From an uncultured Eubacteriales bacterium (lineage in GTDB: Bacteria > Bacillota > Clostridia > Oscillospirales > Oscillospiraceae): 64,000 nt of DNA. The stretch spans positions 1-64,000 of the forward strand of contig UQZA01000004.1 in NCBI GenBank assembly GCA_900545515.1. The letters are read 5' to 3'. A program made the position numbers and the translations under genes. Below are positions 58,673 through 64,000 of this stretch, piece after piece (position 1 is the first letter of the stretch; each line of letters opens with the position of its first letter). The notes under the pieces are model-generated. The model made no database searches and was not told the origin of the DNA. It saw only the letters and a program-made list of their open reading frames with translations.

Positions 58673-59755
58673 ATGGAACTGACTGAGCGGAAGAAAAAGG
58701 TCCTGCAAACGGTGGTGGACCTCTATATTCGCACCGCAGAGCCGGTGGGCTCCAAGGCCATTGCGGCCATGCCCGGCATGAACTACTCCTCCGCCACCAT
58801 TCGCAATGAGCTGGCGGACCTCACCACCATGGGCCTTCTGGAGCAGCCCCACACCTCCGCCGGGCGGGTTCCCTCCCCGGCAGGATACCGGCTGTATGTG
58901 GATGAGCTGATGCAGGGCTACAAGCTCAGCGTGGATGAGACCAAGGACCTGAAAAACGCCATGGAGCTGAAAATGCAGGAGTTTGACAAGGTCCTGGACA
59001 AGGTAGCCAGACTGGTCTCCCAGGCCACGGATCTGCCGGCCTACACTGTGGCGGCCCGGCAAGGAGCGGCCACGGTGAAGCGGTTTGAGATTCTCATGGC
59101 AGAGGCGGGAAGCTTCATCCTGGTGGTGATGACCAGCGGGGATGTGGTGAAAAACAAGCTGATCAAGCTGCCCCTCCATGTGACGGAGGCGGACCTGAAG
59201 CTCCTCAGCGCCCTGCTGAACGCCACCATGACCGGCCTGACTGTGGAGGACTTCACGGCGGAGCTCATGGACCGGGTGACCCAGAACGCCGGGGCCGCCG
59301 CCGGGCTGGTGCCGGTGATTTTGGACTTCACCGCCGGGGTTCTCCGGGGTCAGGAGGATCGCTCAGTGGCCCTCCGGGGCCAGGTCCGGCTGCTGCATCA
59401 GCCGGAGTACCAGGATGTGGAGAAGGCCCAGGAGGTGCTGAGCACCCTGGATGAGGAGACCATCTCCCAGCTCCCCGCCATGATGGGAGGCGAAAAGACC
59501 CAGATTCTGGTGGGGCCGGAGCAGGTGGCCCAGGAATTGAAAGACACTTCGGTCGTCATGACCAAATTCGACATTGGCGAGGGGATGCAGGGGCTCATCG
59601 GCGTGGTGGGACCCACCCGCATGGACTACGCCAAGGTCACGGCCCGGCTCAGCTACTTTGCGGAGAATCTGTCCAAAATGTTCTCCCGGCCGGAGCCCAA
59701 CCGGAAGCAGCTTCCCCAGGGAAGCGCACCGGAGGATGAAACAAAGGAGGCATAG
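58673..59755 (+). CDS. hrcA: Heat-inducible transcription repressor HrcA
   Basis: This 360-residue repressor binds CIRCE and is refolded by GroEL, linking chaperone supply to demand. It has an N-terminal winged helix (ERKKKVLQTVVDLYIRTAEPVGSK, SSATIRNELADLTTMGLLEQPHTSAGRVPS), a dimerisation region and a C-terminal GAF-like domain. The ATG at 58673 follows AGGAGG. It is the first gene of hrcA-grpE-dnaK-dnaJ; grpE begins 3 nt after its stop. Confidence 0.97.
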   Translation: MELTERKKKVLQTVVDLYIRTAEPVGSKAIAAMPGMNYSSATIRNELADLTTMGLLEQPHTSAGRVPSPAGYRLYVDELMQGYKLSVDETKDLKNAMELKMQEFDKVLDKVARLVSQATDLPAYTVAARQGAATVKRFEILMAEAGSFILVVMTSGDVVKNKLIKLPLHVTEADLKLLSALLNATMTGLTVEDFTAELMDRVTQNAGAAAGLVPVILDFTAGVLRGQEDRSVALRGQVRLLHQPEYQDVEKAQEVLSTLDEETISQLPAMMGGEKTQILVGPEQVAQELKDTSVVMTKFDIGEGMQGLIGVVGPTRMDYAKVTARLSYFAENLSKMFSRPEPNRKQLPQGSAPEDETKEA

Positions 59756-59758
59756 ATC

Positions 59759-60295
59759 GTGGCTGACAAGGAAAACAAAAAGAACAAGAAAAAAGCCCAG
59801 GAGCCCCAGGAGGAACCCCAGGAGCAGCCGGAGGCCACGGAGGTCCCGGACCAGTCCGATCCGGTCCAGGAGCTTCAGGAGAAGCTGGATGCCCAGCACG
59901 AAGCCCATTTGCGGCTGGCGGCGGAGTATGACAACTTCCGCAAGCGAACCCAGAAGGAAAAGGAGGCCAGCTACGCAAACGGCAAGGCTGACACCGTTGG
60001 CAAGCTCCTGCCCATTTATGACAATCTGGAGCGGGCCCTGAACCAGCCCACGGAGGACGCCGCTTACAAAAAGGGCGTGGAAATGACCATGGCGGAGCTG
60101 GAGAAGATTTTCCAGGGATTGGGCGTGAGCGCCTACGGCCAGGCGGGAGACGCCTTTGACCCCAACCTGCACAACGCCGTGATGCACACCCAGGACGAGA
60201 GCCAGGGGGAAAACGTCATCACCCAGGTGTTCCAGAAGGGCTTCCGCATGGGAGAGCGGGTCATCCGCTTCGCCATGGTTCAGGTTGCAAACTAG
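59759..60295 (+). CDS. grpE: Nucleotide exchange factor GrpE
   Basis: This 178-residue protein releases ADP from DnaK. Its N-terminal part is a charged, disordered stretch rich in Lys, Glu and Gln, followed by a long helix (residues about 40-80, RLAAEYDNFRKRTQKEKE) and the beta-domain with FDPNLHNAVMH and VFQKGFRMGERVIRFAMV. The start is GTG with AAAGGAGG 8 nt upstream. It is separated from dnaK by 79 nt. Confidence 0.96.
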   Translation: MADKENKKNKKKAQEPQEEPQEQPEATEVPDQSDPVQELQEKLDAQHEAHLRLAAEYDNFRKRTQKEKEASYANGKADTVGKLLPIYDNLERALNQPTEDAAYKKGVEMTMAELEKIFQGLGVSAYGQAGDAFDPNLHNAVMHTQDESQGENVITQVFQKGFRMGERVIRFAMVQVAN

Positions 60296-60374
60296 CATGC
60301 TCTGCCGGGGGCGCCCGGTTTTATATAAATTTGTAAATTCATATACTCTCATGTAAAATAGGAGGAAGCATATT

Positions 60375-62195
60375 ATGGCTAAGATTATCGGTATCGATCT
60401 CGGTACAACCAATTCCTGTGTCGCCGTTCTGGAAGGCGGCGAACCTGTTGTCATTGCCAACGCGGAGGGCAACCGCACCACCCCCTCTGTGGTGGCCTTT
60501 GCGAAAAACGGCGAGCGGATGGTGGGCCAGGTGGCAAAGCGCCAGGCCGTGACCAACGCCGACCGCACCATCGCCTCCATCAAGCGCCACATGGGCACCA
60601 ACTACAAGGTGACCGTGGACGGCAAGAGCTATACCCCCCAGGAGATTTCCGCGATGATTCTGCAGAAGCTGAAGGCGGATGCAGAGAGCTATTTGGGCAG
60701 CCCCGTGACCGAGGCGGTCATCACCGTGCCGGCCTACTTCTCCGACTCTCAGCGGCAGGCCACCAAGGACGCCGGTAAGATTGCCGGCCTGGAGGTAAAG
60801 CGGATCATCAACGAGCCCACGGCTGCCGCCCTGGCCTATGGCCTGGACAAGGAGTCGGAGCAGAAGATCATGGTCTATGACCTGGGCGGCGGCACCTTCG
60901 ACGTGTCCATCCTGGACATCGGCGACGGCGTCATCGAGGTCCTGGCCACTGCCGGCGACACCCGCCTGGGCGGCGACGACTTTGACCAGCGGATCATGGA
61001 CTACCTGGTGGCCGAGTTCAAGAAAGCGGAGGGCATCGACCTGTCCAAGGACCGGGTGGCCATGCAGCGGCTGAAGGAGGCCGCCGAGAAGGCCAAGATT
61101 GAGCTGTCCGGCGTCACCACCACCAACATCAACCTGCCCTATATCACCGCCGACGCCACCGGCCCCAAGCACCTGGACGTGACCCTCAGCCGGGCCAAGT
61201 TCAACGAGCTCACCGCCGACCTGGTGGAGCGGACCATGGGCCCTGTGCGTCAGGCCATGTCCGACGCCAAGCTCTCCGCCTCCGACCTGGGCAAGGTCCT
61301 GCTGGTAGGCGGCTCCACCCGGATTCCTGCGGTGCAGGAGGCGGTCAAGAAGCTCACGGGGAAAGAGGGCTTCAAGGGCATCAACCCCGATGAGTGCGTG
61401 GCTGTGGGCGCTGCCATCCAGGGCGGCGTGCTGGGCGGCGATGTGAAGGACATCCTGCTGCTGGATGTGACGCCCCTGTCCCTGGGCATTGAGACCATGG
61501 GCGGCGTGTTCACCCGCCTCATCGACCGGAACACCACCATCCCCACCAAGAAGAGCCAGATTTTCTCCACGGCTGCCGACGGGCAGACCACGGTGGAGGT
61601 CCATGTGCTCCAGGGCGAGCGGGAAATGGCCGCTTACAACAAGACCCTGGGCCGGTTCCAACTCACAGGCATCGCTCCTGCGCCCCGTGGCGTGCCCCAG
61701 ATTGAGGTGACCTTCGACATCGACGCCAACGGCATCGTGAACGTCTCCGCCAAGGACCTGGGCACCGGCAAGGAGCAGAAGATTTCCATCACCGCTTCCA
61801 CCAACCTGTCCAAGGAGGACATTGACAAGGCTGTCCGGGAGGCGGAGCAGTACGCCGCCGAGGATAAGGCCCGGAAGGACGAGGTGGACGCCCACAACAC
61901 TGCCGACCAGGTGATCTATCAGAGCGAAAAAGCGCTGACCGACCTGGGCGACAAGGTGACCGAGTCCGAGAAGGCGCCCATCCAGGCCGCCATTGAAAAG
62001 CTGAAGGAGGCCAACAAGGGAAGCGACGTGGAGGCCATCAAGGCCGCTACGGAGGAGGCCCAGAAGGCGTTCTACGCTGTGTCTGAGAAGCTGTACCAGC
62101 AGCAGGGCGGCCCCCAGGGCGGCGCAGCCGGCCCCAACCCCGGCGCCTCTGACGACGGCGTGGTGGACGCGGACTACGAGGAAGTGAAGGACTAA
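60375..62195 (+). CDS. dnaK: Chaperone protein DnaK (Hsp70)
   Basis: This 606-residue ATP-driven chaperone has IIGIDLGTTNSCVAVLEGG, VPAYFSDSQRQATKDAG, NEPTAAALAYGLD, VYDLGGGTFDVSILD and LVGGSTRIPAVQ in the nucleotide-binding domain, a substrate-binding domain (LLLDVTPLSLGIETMGGVFT) and a helical lid. The C-terminus is Gly/Gln-rich and ends EEVKD. AGGAGG lies 9 nt before the ATG. Confidence 0.98.
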   Translation: MAKIIGIDLGTTNSCVAVLEGGEPVVIANAEGNRTTPSVVAFAKNGERMVGQVAKRQAVTNADRTIASIKRHMGTNYKVTVDGKSYTPQEISAMILQKLKADAESYLGSPVTEAVITVPAYFSDSQRQATKDAGKIAGLEVKRIINEPTAAALAYGLDKESEQKIMVYDLGGGTFDVSILDIGDGVIEVLATAGDTRLGGDDFDQRIMDYLVAEFKKAEGIDLSKDRVAMQRLKEAAEKAKIELSGVTTTNINLPYITADATGPKHLDVTLSRAKFNELTADLVERTMGPVRQAMSDAKLSASDLGKVLLVGGSTRIPAVQEAVKKLTGKEGFKGINPDECVAVGAAIQGGVLGGDVKDILLLDVTPLSLGIETMGGVFTRLIDRNTTIPTKKSQIFSTAADGQTTVEVHVLQGEREMAAYNKTLGRFQLTGIAPAPRGVPQIEVTFDIDANGIVNVSAKDLGTGKEQKISITASTNLSKEDIDKAVREAEQYAAEDKARKDEVDAHNTADQVIYQSEKALTDLGDKVTESEKAPIQAAIEKLKEANKGSDVEAIKAATEEAQKAFYAVSEKLYQQQGGPQGGAAGPNPGASDDGVVDADYEEVKD

Positions 62196-62214
62196 GGGCC
62201 TTTGCAGCATAAGC

Positions 62215-62239
62215 CGGAGGGACGCAGGCCGTCCCTCCG
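62215..62239 (+). terminator. Hairpin between dnaK and dnaJ
   Basis: CGGAGGGACG (62215-62224) pairs perfectly with CGTCCCTCCG (62230-62239). There is no T tract, so it probably acts in mRNA stability or processing and tunes dnaJ below dnaK. Confidence 0.5.
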
Positions 62240-62286
62240 CTGTTGCGCTTATCTGGGCCGGTACATCTAAAGTGAGGTGAGAAGCC

Positions 62287-63438
62287 ATGAGCGATGAGAA
62301 GAAACGCGATTATTATGAGGTGCTGGGGGTGGAGAAATCCGCCAGCACCGATGACATTAAAAAGGCCTACCGCAAAAAGGCCCTCCAGTACCACCCGGAC
62401 CGGAACCCCGGGGACAAAGAGGCCGAGGCAAAATTCAAGGAATGCAACGAGGCCTATGAGGTCCTGTCCAACGATGAAAAGCGGAGCCGGTACGACCAAT
62501 ACGGCTTTGCAGGGGTGGACCCCAACTTCAACCCCAACGCCGGGTTTGGCGGAGGCTTCGGAGGCTTTGGAGACGCCTTCTCCGGCTTCGGGGACATCTT
62601 CGGAGATCTGTTCGGCGGCGGCAGCCGCCGGAGCCCCAACGGACCCCGGCAGGGGGAGAACGTGGGGGCCCGGCTGGAGCTGACCTTTGAGGAGGCTGCA
62701 TTCGGTGCGGAGAAGGAGGTTCCGGTGACCCGGATTGAGGCCTGCGCCAAGTGCTCCGGCACCGGCTCTGCCGCCGGAAGTGCACCGGAGACCTGCCCCA
62801 CCTGCCGGGGCACCGGCTCGGTGCGCACCACCCAGAACTTTATGGGTATGACCATGCAGTCCACCACCGCCTGTCCCAAGTGCGGCGGCACTGGCAAAAT
62901 CATCAAGGATCCCTGCCCCACTTGCCGGGGCAAGGGAAAGGTTCGCCGGTCCACCAAGATCCGGGTTCAAATCCCCGCCGGTGTAGATGACGGCCAGACC
63001 GTCCGGGTCCGGGGGGAGGGCTGCACTGGCTCCAACGGAGGGCCCAGCGGCGACCTGCTGGTGGAGGTTTCCATCCGGAGCCACCCCTTCTTCCAGCGAG
63101 ACGGGGCAAATGTACTGTGCGAGCTTCCCATTACCTTCACCCAGGCGGCTCTGGGGGCGGAGCTGGAGGTCCCCACCCTGGACGGGAAGGTTCGCTATAC
63201 CATTCCCGAGGGCACCCAGACCGGCACGGTCTTCCGCCTTCGGGGCAAGGGCATCCCCTTTGTCCACAGCAAGACCCGGGGAGATCAACTGGTCACCGTG
63301 GTGGTGGAAACGCCCACGAAGCTGTCCCGGGAGCAGAAGGAGCTTCTCCGCCGCTTTGGCGAGAGCACCAGGGATGCCGGTGTGCAGCCTAAAAATGCCA
63401 GGTTCTTCGAAAAGCTGAAGCAGTATTTTGACAAGTGA
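62287..63438 (+). CDS. dnaJ: Chaperone protein DnaJ (Hsp40)
   Basis: This 383-residue type I J-protein stimulates DnaK. It has the J domain with YHPDRNPG (His-Pro-Asp), a Gly/Phe-rich linker (GFGGGFGGFGDAFSGFGDIF), four zinc-binding CxxCxGxG repeats (CAKCSGTG, CPTCRGTG, CPKCGGTG, CPTCRGKG) and the C-terminal peptide-binding domains. GAGGTGAG precedes the ATG. It is the last gene of the heat-shock operon. Confidence 0.98.
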   Translation: MSDEKKRDYYEVLGVEKSASTDDIKKAYRKKALQYHPDRNPGDKEAEAKFKECNEAYEVLSNDEKRSRYDQYGFAGVDPNFNPNAGFGGGFGGFGDAFSGFGDIFGDLFGGGSRRSPNGPRQGENVGARLELTFEEAAFGAEKEVPVTRIEACAKCSGTGSAAGSAPETCPTCRGTGSVRTTQNFMGMTMQSTTACPKCGGTGKIIKDPCPTCRGKGKVRRSTKIRVQIPAGVDDGQTVRVRGEGCTGSNGGPSGDLLVEVSIRSHPFFQRDGANVLCELPITFTQAALGAELEVPTLDGKVRYTIPEGTQTGTVFRLRGKGIPFVHSKTRGDQLVTVVVETPTKLSREQKELLRRFGESTRDAGVQPKNARFFEKLKQYFDK

Positions 63439-63442
63439 CATG

Positions 63443-63482
63443 TTTTTTGGCGGAAAGTTCTTTGGGACTTTCCGCCAAAAAA
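63443..63482. terminator. A/T-flanked palindrome after dnaJ
   Basis: A 16-nt arm starting TTTTTTGGCGGAAAGT (63443-63458) pairs with ACTTTCCGCCAAAAAA (63467-63482). The T tract lies before and the A tract after the stem on both strands, so it is not a canonical terminator. It may still end the dnaJ message. Confidence 0.45.
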
Positions 63483-63506
63483 ATTGCAGCCCCGCAGGGC
63501 GGGGCT
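63477..63506 (-). terminator. Terminator of ribF
   Basis: On the minus strand, AGCCCCGC and GCGGGGCT (63506-63499 with 63495-63488) form a stem with a CCT loop, followed by GCAATTTTTTT. It is correctly placed for the ribF message that ends at 63617. Confidence 0.75.
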
Positions 63507-63616
63507 ACGTACTATGTGGGGAGCTTCAGGCTGAACGCACGACCTTCCAATTTCCCACGGGCGGGGCCCAGCCGTGACGGATGAGGATGGGGGAGATCTA
63601 GCTGGTAGCTATGAGG

Positions 63617-64000
63617 TCATTTCTCAAAGAAGGCCCGGGTTTGGCCGGCATTGCGGCGGATTTCGTCTTGGAGGGCCTCCAGACTGGGGAAACGGCGCTC
63701 GCCCCGGAGGAAATGCCACAGCTCCAGGGTGACGGGCTGGCCGTACAGGTCGCCGGTGTAGTCCAGAAGCCAGGGCTCAATGGTGAGGCCATGGCCGTTT
63801 ACGGTGGGGCGGGTTCCGATGTTGGTGACGGCCAGATACGTTCCCTCCGGAGTGCGTGCCCGGCAGGCATAGACGCCCTTGGGGGGGAGGAGAAGCTCCG
63901 GCGGGAGCTCCAAATTGGCGGTGGGAATGCCCCAGGTCCGGCCCAGATGGGCCCCGGATACCACGGTGCCGGTGAACTGGTGGGGATGCCCCAAAAACCG
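63617..64000 (-). CDS. ribF: Bifunctional riboflavin kinase/FAD synthetase, C-terminal part
   Basis: The visible 127 residues are the riboflavin kinase domain. FTGTVVSGAHLGRTWGIPTANLEL carries the PTAN motif that binds ATP and magnesium, VYACRARTPEGTYLAVTNIGTRPTVNG is the flavin-contacting strand pair, and EPWLLDYTGDLYGQPVTLELWHFLRGERRFPSLEAL is the conserved end. The gene runs off the window edge, so the N-terminal FAD synthetase half is not seen. It converts riboflavin to FMN and, in the complete protein, FMN to FAD. Confidence 0.93.
   Translation of the reverse strand, partial: RFLGHPHQFTGTVVSGAHLGRTWGIPTANLELPPELLLPPKGVYACRARTPEGTYLAVTNIGTRPTVNGHGLTIEPWLLDYTGDLYGQPVTLELWHFLRGERRFPSLEALQDEIRRNAGQTRAFFEK

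Overview
The window looks like a GC-rich, spore-forming member of the Clostridia, most likely an Oscillospiraceae-type gut Firmicute. This is inferred from the spore germination protease gpr, a CIRCE-controlled hrcA-grpE-dnaK-dnaJ operon, a BceRS-BceAB-type module, ribosome binding sites close to AGGAGG, sigma-A promoters with 16-18 nt spacers, and very large SLH-type surface proteins. No rRNA, tRNA, CRISPR array, integrase or intact insertion sequence was seen.

Layout. 0.3-4.1 kb: a membrane-protein/HTH operon, rpsT and gpr. 4.1-9.3 kb: an HtrA-type protease behind a DnaA-box-rich spacer, an orphan winged-helix regulator, a compact type I toxin-antitoxin locus and carbamate kinase. 9.7-17.3 kb: a homocysteine methyltransferase-family gene, a membrane-anchored E2-like acyltransferase, pyruvate phosphate dikinase, a GIY-YIG protein, a DinJ-YafQ pair whose toxin frame has lost its stop, and two small phage-like genes. 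17.5-24.9 kb: two two-component systems, an HdeD-like protein and a BceAB-type ABC transporter. 24.9-27.9 kb: a phage-like cassette (zinc ribbon, replication protein, frameshifted tail-hub-like protein). 28-33.7 kb: PAP2, RodA/FtsW, an Rpn-type nuclease, RqcH and Mini-III. 33.9-42.1 kb: a giant subtilisin and a second orphan winged-helix regulator. 42.4-50.7 kb: secA, pgeF, a solute-binding lipoprotein, a TraX-like protein and a DUF2207-like protein. 51.1-58.3 kb: a cohesin-like/SLH protein followed by a giant dockerin-bearing subtilisin. 58.6-63.4 kb: the heat-shock operon. The 3' end holds the C-terminal part of ribF on the minus strand.

The most interesting system is the cell-surface proteolytic machinery. 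Two roughly 2,000-residue S8 proteases each carry an internal dockerin-like module, placed at different points of the chain. One also has its own cohesin-like domain and three SLH repeats. The other has no surface anchor but sits directly behind a small secreted protein made of one cohesin-like domain plus three SLH repeats. This resembles a minimal cellulosome-like assembly for proteases rather than glycosidases. Family assignments rest on reading motifs, not on database searches.

Other points worth attention are the type I toxin-antitoxin locus, two copies of a hairpin-bearing MITE-like element, a dispersed family of GC-rich intergenic elements, and a short-tailed-phage-like cassette that may have been split by the transporter locus.
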